Shown piece by piece: positions 19,846 to 27,325 of a stretch of 64,000 bases of DNA. Each line of letters starts with the position of its first letter. Within the stretch, counting starts at the first letter, position 1. The stretch comes from CAJXMH01 sp040220135 (GTDB taxonomy: Bacteria; Bacteroidota; Bacteroidia; Flavobacteriales_E; Vicingaceae): positions 62,001-126,000 of the forward strand of contig JAVJTT010000026.1 of assembly GCA_040220135.1 (NCBI GenBank). Direction: 5' to 3'. Below the pieces are notes generated by a model. That model was not told where the DNA came from. It ran no database searches and was given only the letters and a program-made list of their open reading frames with translations. Made by a program: the position numbers and the translations under genes.

Positions 19846-19877
19846 TTGTCTCATCCAAGGCAGTTTAATTAACTTTG
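19846..19877 (+). promoter_or_regulatory. Promoter upstream of the bacilliredoxin gene
   Basis: TAACTTTG (19870-19877) matches TAnnTTTG exactly. A TTG (19846-19848) lies 21 bp upstream as a partial -33 TTTG. The start codon is 38 bp downstream. Confidence 0.6.
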
Positions 19878-19915
19878 CCTTTCGAAAAATTTTGATAACA
19901 AAACACATAAATCAT

Positions 19916-20326
19916 ATGTATCCAGAAGAATTAGTAGCTCCCATGAAAGAGGAGTTAACCACGGTAGGATTCAACGAATTGTTGACCCCCGAACAAGTAG
20001 ATGACGCCATTGGCGCAGAAGGAACCACTTTAGTAATGGTCAATTCTGTTTGCGGTTGCGCCGCAGCCAATGCTCGTCCGGCTGTTATTATGGCCTCAAA
20101 ACACGATAAAAAACCAAACCGCATGACCACGGTTTTTGCCGGAGTAGACAGCGAGGCAGTAGCACAAGCTAGAAAGCACATGTTGCCTTACCCTCCTTCA
20201 TCACCATCCATTGCGTTGTTTAAAGATGGAAAGTTGGTTCACTTCATAGAAAGACACCACATTGAAGGACGACCTGCCGAAATGATTGCCGAAAACTTAA
20301 GCTCGGCTTTCGACGAATTCTGTTAA
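19916..20326 (+). CDS. BrxA/BrxB family bacilliredoxin (YphP/YqiW-like)
   Basis: 136 residues from the ATG at 19916 ('MYPEELVAPM', the typical family start); an in-frame TTG at 19892 is less likely. The CGC redox motif is at 46-48 ('NSVCGCAA'), and 'GVDSEAVAQAR' and 'YPPSSPSIALFKDGKLV' are family-typical. Bacilliredoxins remove bacillithiol from protein thiols in the cytoplasm; whether this organism makes bacillithiol cannot be seen here. A strong -7 element precedes the gene and a terminator follows, so it is probably monocistronic. Confidence 0.9.
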   Translation: MYPEELVAPMKEELTTVGFNELLTPEQVDDAIGAEGTTLVMVNSVCGCAAANARPAVIMASKHDKKPNRMTTVFAGVDSEAVAQARKHMLPYPPSSPSIALFKDGKLVHFIERHHIEGRPAEMIAENLSSAFDEFC

Positions 20327-20349
20327 TAAGAAAATGTAGCCTTAAGCAA

Positions 20350-20382
20350 GGGAGGAAGATTCAATAGCTTCCTCCCTTTTTT
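20350..20382 (+). terminator. Rho-independent terminator after the bacilliredoxin gene
   Basis: Perfect 9-bp stem GGGAGGAAG / CTTCCTCCC with a 9-nt loop, followed by six T. Confidence 0.92.
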
Positions 20383-20421
20383 AATTCTTTTTGCGAAGAA
20401 GATAATTTTTGAAAAAGAGGC

Positions 20422-20452
20422 TTGTCTGTCAGAAAAATAAGTTCTAACTTCG
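20422..20452 (+). promoter_or_regulatory. Promoter of the rplM-rpsI(-rpsB-tsf) operon
   Basis: TTGT (20422-20425), 19-bp spacer, TAACTTCG (20445-20452). This is close to the Bacteroidota TTTG-N19-TAnnTTTG consensus. The rplM start is 54 bp downstream. Confidence 0.65.
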
Positions 20453-20506
20453 CAGCCCCTTTTTAGGGGATACTATATTTATACATCAAGTAAAACGAGT
20501 ATTGTT

Positions 20507-20962
20507 GTGGATACCTTAAGTTATAAAACCGTTTCAGCCAATAAGGCCACTGTGAAAAAAGAGTGGTATGTGGTAGATGCAGAGAATGAAACCTTGGGTC
20601 GTTTGGCCTCAAAGGTGGCAAAAATGATCAGAGGAAAGCATAAGCCTTATTATACTCCTCACATTGATTGTGGAGATCACATTATTGTGCTAAATGCTGA
20701 AAAGATCAGATTAACCGGTAACAAGATGAATGAGAAAACATACATTTCTCACTCCGGTCATCCAGGTGGTCAAAAATCAATCACAGCAGCTCAGTTGTTG
20801 GCTAAAAAGCCAATTGCACTTGTTGAGAAAGCAGTGCGAGGCATGCTTCCAAAGAATCGTTTGGGAAGAGCCTTGTTTGGCAATCTTCACGTAATAGAAG
20901 GTACAGAGCACCAATTTGAAGCTCAGAAACCAAAAGAATTAAAGTTAGATTCAATCAAATAA
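20507..20962 (+). CDS. rplM: 50S ribosomal protein L13
   Basis: 151 residues. The start is a GTG at 20507 giving 'MDTLSYKTVSANK', the usual N-terminus in Bacteroidota, so the GTG is well supported. Core L13 motifs are 'ETLGRLASKVA', 'YYTPHIDCGD' and 'AVRGMLPKNRLGR'. Assembles into the large subunit. Only 3 bp separate it from rpsI, the conserved L13-S9 pair. Confidence 0.97.
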   Translation: MDTLSYKTVSANKATVKKEWYVVDAENETLGRLASKVAKMIRGKHKPYYTPHIDCGDHIIVLNAEKIRLTGNKMNEKTYISHSGHPGGQKSITAAQLLAKKPIALVEKAVRGMLPKNRLGRALFGNLHVIEGTEHQFEAQKPKELKLDSIK

Positions 20963-20965
20963 TAC

Positions 20966-21352
20966 ATGGACGTAGTTAACAAACTTGGTAGAAGAAAAAA
21001 GTCAATCGCCAGAGTTTACCTCACAAAAGGTAAAGGAAACGTAACCGTTAACGGCAAAGACTTTAAAGAATATTTTCCCACGGTAGCTTTACAGTATCGT
21101 ATTCACCAACCTTTTACTTTAACTGATAATGAAGGGAAGTACGACGTAAAAGCAAACTTAAGCGGCGGCGGTATTACCGGACAGGCTGAAGCATTGCGTT
21201 TGGCTATGTCTAGAGCTTTGGTTGAGATCAATGCAGAAGATAAACCGGCATTGAAGGCCGAAGGTTTGATGACACGTGACCCTAGAATGGTAGAGCGTAA
21301 GAAACCAGGTCAGAAAAAAGCAAGAAAGAAATTCCAGTTCAGCAAGCGTTAA
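20966..21352 (+). CDS. rpsI: 30S ribosomal protein S9
   Basis: 128 residues. 'LGRRKKSIARVYLTKGKGNVTVNG' at the N-terminus (shown in part), 'GGGITGQAEALRLAMSRAL', and the basic tail 'KKPGQKKARKKFQFSKR' whose C-terminal SKR contacts P-site tRNA in known structures. Cotranscribed with rplM. Confidence 0.97.
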   Translation: MDVVNKLGRRKKSIARVYLTKGKGNVTVNGKDFKEYFPTVALQYRIHQPFTLTDNEGKYDVKANLSGGGITGQAEALRLAMSRALVEINAEDKPALKAEGLMTRDPRMVERKKPGQKKARKKFQFSKR

Positions 21353-21378
21353 TTGCGGTTCAGGAGAAACAATATACC

Positions 21379-21457
21379 AAACGTCATCACCGAAAGGTGT
21401 GTTTAGTATCAAAATTGCAGAGACTGGATTCGTTCGCTACTCTGCAATTGTTTTATT
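21379..21457 (+). promoter_or_regulatory. Candidate structured leader/attenuator between rpsI and rpsB
   Basis: Two hairpins fill the 130-bp gap. The first is CACC-GAAA-GGTG (21388-21399), a GAAA tetraloop stem extendable outward. The second is a perfect 10-bp stem AATTGCAGAG (21413-21422) / CTCTGCAATT (21440-21449), followed by GTTTTATT. The second could terminate or attenuate. No named family is assigned. Confidence 0.5.
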
Positions 21458-21482
21458 AATCTGAAAGTAAACACAAAACAAA

Positions 21483-22334
21483 ATGGCAAAGACCGATTAC
21501 AAAGAATTATTAGACGCCGGAGTGCACTTCGGACACTTAAAAAGAAAATGGCATCCCAAAATGGCTCCTTATATCTTTATGGAGAAAAACGGGATCCATA
21601 TTATTGACCTGAACAAAACAGCAGCAAAGCTCGACGATGCCGCATCGGCGATGAAGCAAATTGCTAAATCAGGTAAAAAAATCCTTTTTGTAGCCACTAA
21701 GAAGCAAGCGAAAAGCGTGGTAGAAAAGCACGTGAAGCCCACTACTATGCCTTACGTTACAGAGCGTTGGCCTGGTGGAATGTTAACCAACTTTGCTACC
21801 ATTAGAAAGGCGGTTCGTAAAATGTCTTCGATCGATAACATGATGAAAGACGGAACTTTTGATGTGCTATCCAAAAGAGAAAGACTACAAATTACCCGTC
21901 AGCGTGCTAAGCTTGAAAGAGATTTAGGAAGTATTTCTGATTTGAGTCGTTTACCGGCTGCTCTTTTTGTGGTTGATATTATGAAAGAGCACATTGCAGT
22001 AGCAGAAGCTAGAAAATTGAACATTCCAACTTTTGCAATTGTAGACACCAATTCTAACCCAACGAAAGTTGACTTCCCAATTCCGGCTAACGACGATGCA
22101 GCTGCTTCTATTGATAAGTTGTTGTCCATCGTTTGTGGTGCGGTTCAAGAAGGAATTGACGAGCGTCAGGTAGAGAAAGACAAGAACAAAGCTTCTAAAG
22201 AAAAAGCTCAAGCGAAAGCGGAAAAAGAAAAAGCTGAAAAGTCTGAGAAAGCCAAAGAAGAAAAGGCCGATAAGAAAGACGAGCCTAAAGCTGAGAAGAA
22301 AGAAGAAGCGAAAGCGGAAAAAGAATCAAAGTAA
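21483..22334 (+). CDS. rpsB: 30S ribosomal protein S2 with long K/E-rich tail
   Basis: 283 residues. Canonical S2 core from 'LLDAGVHFGHLKRKWHPKMAPYIF' (in part) through 'TERWPGGMLTNFATI', 'LPAALFVVDI' and 'AIVDTNSNPTKVDFPIPAND'. The globular domain ends near residue 230. The last ~50 residues are almost only K, E, A and D and are probably disordered. Followed 31 bp later by tsf, the conserved S2-EF-Ts pair. A hairpin region precedes the gene. Confidence 0.97.
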   Translation: MAKTDYKELLDAGVHFGHLKRKWHPKMAPYIFMEKNGIHIIDLNKTAAKLDDAASAMKQIAKSGKKILFVATKKQAKSVVEKHVKPTTMPYVTERWPGGMLTNFATIRKAVRKMSSIDNMMKDGTFDVLSKRERLQITRQRAKLERDLGSISDLSRLPAALFVVDIMKEHIAVAEARKLNIPTFAIVDTNSNPTKVDFPIPANDDAAASIDKLLSIVCGAVQEGIDERQVEKDKNKASKEKAQAKAEKEKAEKSEKAKEEKADKKDEPKAEKKEEAKAEKESK

Positions 22335-22365
22335 TTCTATAACCTAATATAAAATAGATACGGCA

Positions 22366-23199
22366 ATGGCAAAGATAACTGCTGCTGAAGTTAACAAACT
22401 GAGAAAGCAAACGGGTGCAGGCATGATGGACTGCAAAAAAGCCTTAGTTGAGGCAGATGGTGATTTTGATAAGGCCATCGAAATCCTTCGTAAAAAAGGT
22501 CAGAAAGTAGCTGAAAAAAGAAGCGACCGTGATGCCAATGAAGGTGTTGTGATTGCAGCCACTACTGATGATCAAAAGTATGCTGCCATGATCATGTTGA
22601 ACTGCGAAACTGATTTCGTAGCGAAGAACGATGATTTTGTGGGTGTAGCGAAGAAGATTTTAGACATCGCCATTAACGAAAAGCCAGCTTCTGTTGAAGA
22701 TTTGAAAGCAAGCCAATTTGACGAAAGTCATTCGGTGGCTGAAAAGATTACAGAAGAGGTTGGAAAGATTGGCGAAAAGATCGATCTAGGAGAATTGGCA
22801 ATAGTAAGCTCTGATAAAGTAATTGCTTACAACCACCCAGGTAACAAAACCGCTGCTATTGTAGCCATGAACAAAGATGGCGAGCAAGTGGAAGAAGCCG
22901 GTAAAAATGTAGCGATGCAAATTGCTGCCATGAATCCGGTTGCTTTAAATGAAGATAGCGTGAGCGAAGACATTAAAGCAAGAGAACTGGAGATTGGTAA
23001 AGAGCAAGCGTTGAAAGAAGGCAAGCCTGAAAACATCGTAGACAAAATTGCACAAGGAAAACTGAAAAAGTATTTTAAAGATAACACCCTCTTGAATCAG
23101 CAATTCTTTGTTGACAACAAGAAAAGTGTAGCAGAATACTTACAATCGGTAGACAAAGAATTAACGGTCAGCGATTTTAAACGTAGCTCGCTAGTTTAA
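22366..23199 (+). CDS. tsf: Elongation factor Ts
   Basis: 277 residues. It is the nucleotide exchange factor for EF-Tu. The N-terminal UBA-like domain ('KLRKQTGAGMMDCKKAL') is followed by the core with 'NCETDFVAKNDDF', which carries the conserved TDFVA(K/R) EF-Tu contact, and 'HPGNKTAAIVAMN'. Ends 'QQFFVDNKKSVAEYL'. Last gene of the rplM-rpsI-rpsB-tsf cluster, closed by a terminator. Confidence 0.97.
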   Translation: MAKITAAEVNKLRKQTGAGMMDCKKALVEADGDFDKAIEILRKKGQKVAEKRSDRDANEGVVIAATTDDQKYAAMIMLNCETDFVAKNDDFVGVAKKILDIAINEKPASVEDLKASQFDESHSVAEKITEEVGKIGEKIDLGELAIVSSDKVIAYNHPGNKTAAIVAMNKDGEQVEEAGKNVAMQIAAMNPVALNEDSVSEDIKARELEIGKEQALKEGKPENIVDKIAQGKLKKYFKDNTLLNQQFFVDNKKSVAEYLQSVDKELTVSDFKRSSLV

Positions 23200-23208
23200 A
23201 TGATTTAT

Positions 23209-23243
23209 AAAAAGAGAGAATTTTTTAATTCTCTCTTTTTTTT
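23209..23243 (+). terminator. Rho-independent terminator after tsf
   Basis: Perfect stem AAAAAGAGAGAATT / AATTCTCTCTTTTT with a TTTT loop and a run of T on the 3' side. Confidence 0.92.
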
Positions 23244-23287
23244 GTCCAAACATTTTGTTCTCTGTATTATACCCTAACTATTTGCTT

Positions 23288-23295
23288 TAATTTTG
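23288..23295 (+). promoter_or_regulatory. Possible -7 element of pyrH
   Basis: TAATTTTG fits TAnnTTTG and lies 16 bp before the pyrH start. A TTTTG is present at 23253-23257, but the spacing (30 bp) is longer than normal, so the -33 half is unconvincing. Confidence 0.45.
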
Positions 23296-23311
23296 TAAAA
23301 ACTTCTACTCC

Positions 23312-24022
23312 ATGAAATACAAAAGAATTCTCCTAAAACTAAGCGGTGAAGCCCTAATGGGTGAGAAAAAATTTGGAATAGACCACAACCGTCTAAATCA
23401 ATACGCTCAAGAGATCAAAAGTATTGTTGACACCGGAGTAGAAGTAGCCATTGTGATTGGAGGCGGAAATATCTTTAGAGGTATTCAAGCCACCGAAGGT
23501 GGTATAGAAAGAGTTCAGGGTGATTACATGGGCATGCTTGCCACGGTTATTAATAGCATGGCATTGCAGTCGGCATTGGAAGAAATAGATGTGTATACCC
23601 GCTTGCAAACTGCCATAAAAATGGAGCAGATCGCGGAGCCTTACATTCGAAGAAAAGCAGTGCGACATTTGGAGAAAGGAAGAGTGGTGATCTTTGGTGC
23701 CGGAACAGGAAACCCTTACTTTACTACTGATACTGCGGCAAGTCTTCGTGCGATTGAAGTAGAAGCAGATGTGATCTTAAAAGGAACCAGAGTAGATGGA
23801 ATTTATGACTCAGATCCTGAGAAGAACGCAAACGCAGTAAAATACGATAAGATTTCGTTCACCGAGGTTTACGAGAAAGGCCTGAATGTGATGGACCTTA
23901 CTGCCTTTACCCTTTGTAATGAGAACAAACTTCCCATCGTGGTTTTTGATATGAACACTCCCGGAAATCTCATGAAAGTAGTCTCTAAAGAAGACGAAGT
24001 GGGAACTTTGGTGGAGTTTTAG
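23312..24022 (+). CDS. pyrH: UMP kinase
   Basis: 236 residues, the usual length. Phosphorylates UMP to UDP with ATP; a hexameric amino-acid-kinase-fold enzyme, not a P-loop kinase. Motifs: 'LKLSGEAL' (phosphate binding), 'VIGGGNIFRG', 'GDYMGMLATVINSMAL', 'GTGNPYFTTDTAA' and 'KGTRVDGIYDSDPEK'. It sits between tsf and frr, as in many bacteria, but has its own putative promoter because a terminator follows tsf. Confidence 0.97.
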   Translation: MKYKRILLKLSGEALMGEKKFGIDHNRLNQYAQEIKSIVDTGVEVAIVIGGGNIFRGIQATEGGIERVQGDYMGMLATVINSMALQSALEEIDVYTRLQTAIKMEQIAEPYIRRKAVRHLEKGRVVIFGAGTGNPYFTTDTAASLRAIEVEADVILKGTRVDGIYDSDPEKNANAVKYDKISFTEVYEKGLNVMDLTAFTLCNENKLPIVVFDMNTPGNLMKVVSKEDEVGTLVEF

Positions 24023-24086
24023 TCCATTGGCTTGAAACATTTTTTTTCTTTTTGCCTATTTTAGTGATGAGAATTGACGACTCATC

Positions 24087-24563
24087 ATGGAAAAAGACTT
24101 CAACTTACTAAAACTCAAATACCCCAAAAGAAGATTTTGGATAGGATTGGCTTGCTTTCTTGTTTTAGGGCTTTCCTTACTTTACGATTATTACACTCAG
24201 TCCCCAATACGCTTTGAAGGCCTTCACGCCATCTGTATAATTTTTGGGATTCAGCACTTGTATGAGTCAAAGGGATTTTCCCTCAACCAACTTTTTGGTG
24301 AAAGCTATTTAAAGTTTGATAATGAGCAGATTCGTTACAAACCAAAGCTGTTTAAAGCAGAACAAACACTTCACTGGGAAGAAGTAAATTACCTGAAAGA
24401 TTATGCAAGTCGCCTTTTCTTGGTCAAGCACAACAGTGAAAGCTTGCGAATAGACCTTAGTACCTTGGAGGCAGAACAACTGAAAGAAGTTAGAGACGCC
24501 TTTGCTGATGTGGCGATGGAAAAGAATTTAGCGATTAGAACAGCTTCCCGAAAATCCGCTTAA
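24087..24563 (+). CDS. Small membrane protein, PH-like C-terminal region, function unknown
   Basis: 158 residues. Two hydrophobic segments (~17-35 and ~44-60) are followed by a soluble part ('YLKFDNEQIRYKPKLFKAEQTLHWEEVNYL', in part) whose alternating strands around a conserved-looking 'W-E-E-V' resemble bacterial PH-like domains found in membrane proteins. No signal peptide cleavage site. It lies between pyrH and frr with gaps of 64 and 72 bp and may be cotranscribed. Function not recognised. Confidence 0.7.
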   Translation: MEKDFNLLKLKYPKRRFWIGLACFLVLGLSLLYDYYTQSPIRFEGLHAICIIFGIQHLYESKGFSLNQLFGESYLKFDNEQIRYKPKLFKAEQTLHWEEVNYLKDYASRLFLVKHNSESLRIDLSTLEAEQLKEVRDAFADVAMEKNLAIRTASRKSA

Positions 24564-24635
24564 AAATTCATTTCATTCGGTTCTTCATCTAAAGTTCAAT
24601 TTTCTTAATTTCATGCCACCCAAAATTGCATAAAC

Positions 24636-25199
24636 ATGGAAGAGGAAATAGACCTTATTTTAGAAACCGCTGAAGAATCGATGCAGGCGGCTGTTGATCA
24701 TTTAAATAAAGAGCTCACTAAAATTAGAGCCGGTAAAGCCAATCCAAGCATGTTGGATGGCATCATGATCGAGTATTATGGTGCTAACACTCCGCTTAGT
24801 CAAGTGGCTAATGTCGGAACTTTAGATGCCAGAACCATTACGGTGCAGCCTTGGGAAAAGTCTACTTTAGAGCCGATTGAAAGGGCGATTATCAACTCCA
24901 ATCTGGGACTGAATCCACAAAATAATGGAGAAATGATCCTGATCAACATTCCTCAATTGACCGAAGAGCGTAGAAAAGATTTGGTAAAACAGACCAAAGC
25001 AGAAGGCGAGCACGCTAAAGTGAGTATTCGAAATGCCCGTAAGGATGCCAATGACGAAGTTAAGCGTTTGCAAAAAGAGGGTTTAGCTGAAGATCAAGCC
25101 AAAGGCATTGAAGATGAAATTCAAGAACTGACCAATAAATACTCAGCGAAAGTAGATACTGTTTTAGAGGCTAAGGAAGCAGATATTATGAAAGTGTAA
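24636..25199 (+). CDS. frr: Ribosome recycling factor
   Basis: 187 residues. Works with EF-G to split post-termination ribosomes. Motifs: 'LTKIRAGKANPSMLDGI' near the start, 'YYGANTPLSQVANV', 'TITVQPWEKSTL' and 'IPQLTEERRKDLVK', with the helical hinge region and 'VRNARKD'-like 'IRNARKDANDEVKRLQKEG'. A strong terminator lies about 75 bp downstream. Confidence 0.97.
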   Translation: MEEEIDLILETAEESMQAAVDHLNKELTKIRAGKANPSMLDGIMIEYYGANTPLSQVANVGTLDARTITVQPWEKSTLEPIERAIINSNLGLNPQNNGEMILINIPQLTEERRKDLVKQTKAEGEHAKVSIRNARKDANDEVKRLQKEGLAEDQAKGIEDEIQELTNKYSAKVDTVLEAKEADIMKV

Positions 25200-25275
25200 G
25201 TTGTAATGACTAATTACCAATGTTTTAATCTGGTAAAAGGTTAATTACTAATAGCAAATCAAATAATTACAAATG

Positions 25276-25308
25276 GCCCGAAAGTAAAGCTTTCGGGCTT
25301 TTTGTTTT
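25276..25308 (+). terminator. Rho-independent terminator after frr
   Basis: Perfect 9-bp stem GCCCGAAAG / CTTTCGGGC, 5-nt loop, then TTTTTGTTTT. Confidence 0.93.
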
Positions 25309-25328
25309 ATGTTCTGAAAGCGCTTTGC

Positions 25329-25427
25329 TTGTCAGTTCGAGTGATCCCGAAACTTCGGGGTGCCGGCCCAGATGGACTCCGTTCGGACGGGTATCGAGAA
25401 CGACAAGAAAAACACTCGAGCTGACAA
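25329..25427. repeat. Palindromic intergenic repeat, long copy (99 bp)
   Basis: Terminal arms TTGTCAGTTCGAGTG (25329-25343) and CACTCGAGCTGACAA (25413-25427) are inverted repeats with one mismatch. An inner palindrome CCCGAAACTTCGGG follows the left arm. The first 32 bp from 25328 are identical to the copy at 40695, and 'TATCGAGAA(c/t)GACAAG' is also shared. No coding capacity. It fills much of the 367-bp gap after frr. Confidence 0.8.
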
Positions 25428-25477
25428 AACAAATCTAAAGGGACACTTCTTTCAAGAAAAAGTAGAAAGTATTAAAT

Positions 25478-25567
25478 ATGCGTAACTTCGACAATGGAGT
25501 TTACCTCATAGAGGTTTACCGAGAAGGTGAAAAACAGCAACAAAGCAAAATCGTAGTCAGTCATTAA
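25478..25567 (+). pseudogene. Fragment of a T9SS type A sorting domain (29 codons)
   Basis: ATG at 25478, stop at 25565-25567. The translation contains 'NFDNGVYLIEVYREGEKQ' and ends 'SKIVVSH', which is the last part of a type A sorting domain without the rest of the protein. The stop overlaps the next gene's ATG by one base (TAATG). A near copy lies at 27252-27314. Best read as the remnant of a deleted or recombined cargo gene, though a short translated leader cannot be excluded. Confidence 0.6.
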
Positions 25568-27054
25568 TGAGAATATTAGTTATTATAACCTTTCTTTTAT
25601 CAAGCTTGGGAGGAAGCTCCCAAGCCTTGGTAAAAGATGCTAGCTTTCAACCTTTTTTTGATATTCGATCAGGGTTTAGTAAAGGCTATATAAACGATAT
25701 ATATGAATCTCCACAAACAGGTAGTTTATATATAGTTGGCACTTTTGATACTTTTTTTGGGCCAAATTCTTACGGTGGTTATGTTAGCACTAGAGCTGAC
25801 GGTAGCCATAACAGTAACTTTTTAGGCAACACAGTTTATAACGACCTAGTGGGTGGTATAAAAAGAATTAATGACACAAATTTTATATTGATAACATCGG
25901 GAAATTATGTTCCGATAGATACATCAGGGAATTTAAATATGAGAAGTTGGTGGAACAATCGAAGATACACCGTTTATTGCGCGACAGGATTCAGCCCCTA
26001 TTTTTTTCCTGATGGTTCCTCTTTAATGGCCAATACTATAAATAATACGGGAAAGCCTTGTGATATCATCAATCCACCGGATACTTTCCCCGGTCGGCAT
26101 ATTGTAAAAGTTGACCCACAGGGTTTGTGGGATAGTACGTTTACGCATGATGCAAACCGTGCACCAAGAGGTTTTGCCCCTTACGATAGCAATCAAATCT
26201 TGGTGTATGGTTTTCCTTTTCGTTTTACCCATTACGATAGTGTAAAAGTAGATGGCTTGTGCCGCATTTATTTAGATGGCACTTTGGATACTACTTTTCA
26301 AAGTCCATTATCAGATGGCTTTGATGCAGGAGGTTTTAATCCTTTACTTTTTGAGTCAGATGGTGGCTTTTTTCTACAAGGAAGGTTTAAGCTGAAAGGA
26401 GATACAACTACCTATGCCATTGTCAGGCTTAATCAAGATGGCAGTATCGATAGTACATATCAATACCAAAACGGACCTATTGATACCACAGGTTATAGTG
26501 GAGGTGCTTCTATTTCACCAACCCACGATGGAGGGTATTTTGTTTACGGCGTGTACAATAAAATGCAAGGAGTACCCATTCATGGAGGCTTAGCTAAAGT
26601 AGATTCCAATGGAGTATTGGATCCCAATTACTTTACCGGTTTAGGGCCAGACAGCTCTACTTTTGGAGGAAATATTCCCGGCTACATCAACAAGATTTTG
26701 CCATCTAAATTTGGCGGTTATTATGTGGTAGGTAACTTCTTAAAATGGGATGGTCAGCCCTCGCAACCAATTGTTCGTTTAATTGATAATACGGTGGGTT
26801 TGGAAAGCCCAAAGCCAAAAGCGGAAAGCTTAAAGTTGTTTCCGAATCCAACAGAAAATCAAATTACCTTAAGCAGTGTAGCTAAAATAGAAGCCATAGA
26901 AGTGTATGATTTGCTTGGCAAGCGAGTAAAAGAAGTCCAATCCTTGAACACCCATCAACAAACTTTAAACCTGCAAGAAGTTGAAAACGGCCTTTATTTT
27001 ATTAAGATTAAGGTTGGGGAACAATGGATTAGTAAGAAGGTGGTAAAACGCTAA
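25567..27054 (+). CDS. Delta-60-repeat-like secreted protein with T9SS type A sorting domain
   Basis: 495 residues. Signal peptide 1-19 (ends GSSQA). The body contains repeated 'GSLDxTF'-like motifs ('DGTLDTTFQSP', 'DGSIDSTYQ', 'NGVLDPNYF') alternating with 'GGYFVYG', 'GGFFLQGRF' and 'GGYYVVGNF' strands. This is the delta-60 pattern thought to form beta-propellers. Residues ~420-495 ('LKLFPNPTEN', 'VYDLLGKRVKEV', 'NGLYFIKIK', 'KKVVKR') are a type A sorting domain. Function of the propeller unknown; probably surface-exposed or released. Confidence 0.82.
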   Translation: MRILVIITFLLSSLGGSSQALVKDASFQPFFDIRSGFSKGYINDIYESPQTGSLYIVGTFDTFFGPNSYGGYVSTRADGSHNSNFLGNTVYNDLVGGIKRINDTNFILITSGNYVPIDTSGNLNMRSWWNNRRYTVYCATGFSPYFFPDGSSLMANTINNTGKPCDIINPPDTFPGRHIVKVDPQGLWDSTFTHDANRAPRGFAPYDSNQILVYGFPFRFTHYDSVKVDGLCRIYLDGTLDTTFQSPLSDGFDAGGFNPLLFESDGGFFLQGRFKLKGDTTTYAIVRLNQDGSIDSTYQYQNGPIDTTGYSGGASISPTHDGGYFVYGVYNKMQGVPIHGGLAKVDSNGVLDPNYFTGLGPDSSTFGGNIPGYINKILPSKFGGYYVVGNFLKWDGQPSQPIVRLIDNTVGLESPKPKAESLKLFPNPTENQITLSSVAKIEAIEVYDLLGKRVKEVQSLNTHQQTLNLQEVENGLYFIKIKVGEQWISKKVVKR

Positions 27055-27170
27055 AATAATTACTAATTACCTCCTCCAACGTTTCACTTCGGCGGATAAA
27101 AATCTGTTAATCTGTTAATCAAGACCTACCCTTCCAAATTTACTTTCAAAGTCAAGCAGCCGGGTGGGTT

Positions 27171-27214
27171 TTTTTGGCTTGGTTATCGAGCGAAGTCGAG
27201 ATACAAGCCAAAAA
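27171..27214. repeat. Hairpin-forming intergenic repeat
   Basis: Perfect 11-bp arms TTTTTGGCTTG and CAAGCCAAAAA enclose 'atcgagcgaagtcgagata', which can itself fold. It resembles the 'tatcgaga' part of the 25329/40695 family. It might help terminate transcription of the preceding gene on either strand. Confidence 0.6.
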
Positions 27215-27251
27215 TGAACATTAAAAAGAAGAATAAAAGACAATAATTAAT

Positions 27252-27314
27252 ATGAGTAACTTCGAAAATGGAGTTTACCTCATTGAGGTTTACACAGGAG
27301 ATGAAAAACAATAA
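27252..27314 (+). pseudogene. Second fragment of a T9SS type A sorting domain (20 codons)
   Basis: ATG at 27252, stop at 27312-27314. The translation 'NFENGVYLIEVYTGDEKQ' matches the fragment at 25478 almost residue for residue, then stops before the usual 'SKKVV' end. It lies 11 bp before the next T9SS cargo gene, the same position relative to its downstream gene as the first fragment. Confidence 0.6.
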
Positions 27315-27325
27315 AAACAATTACC

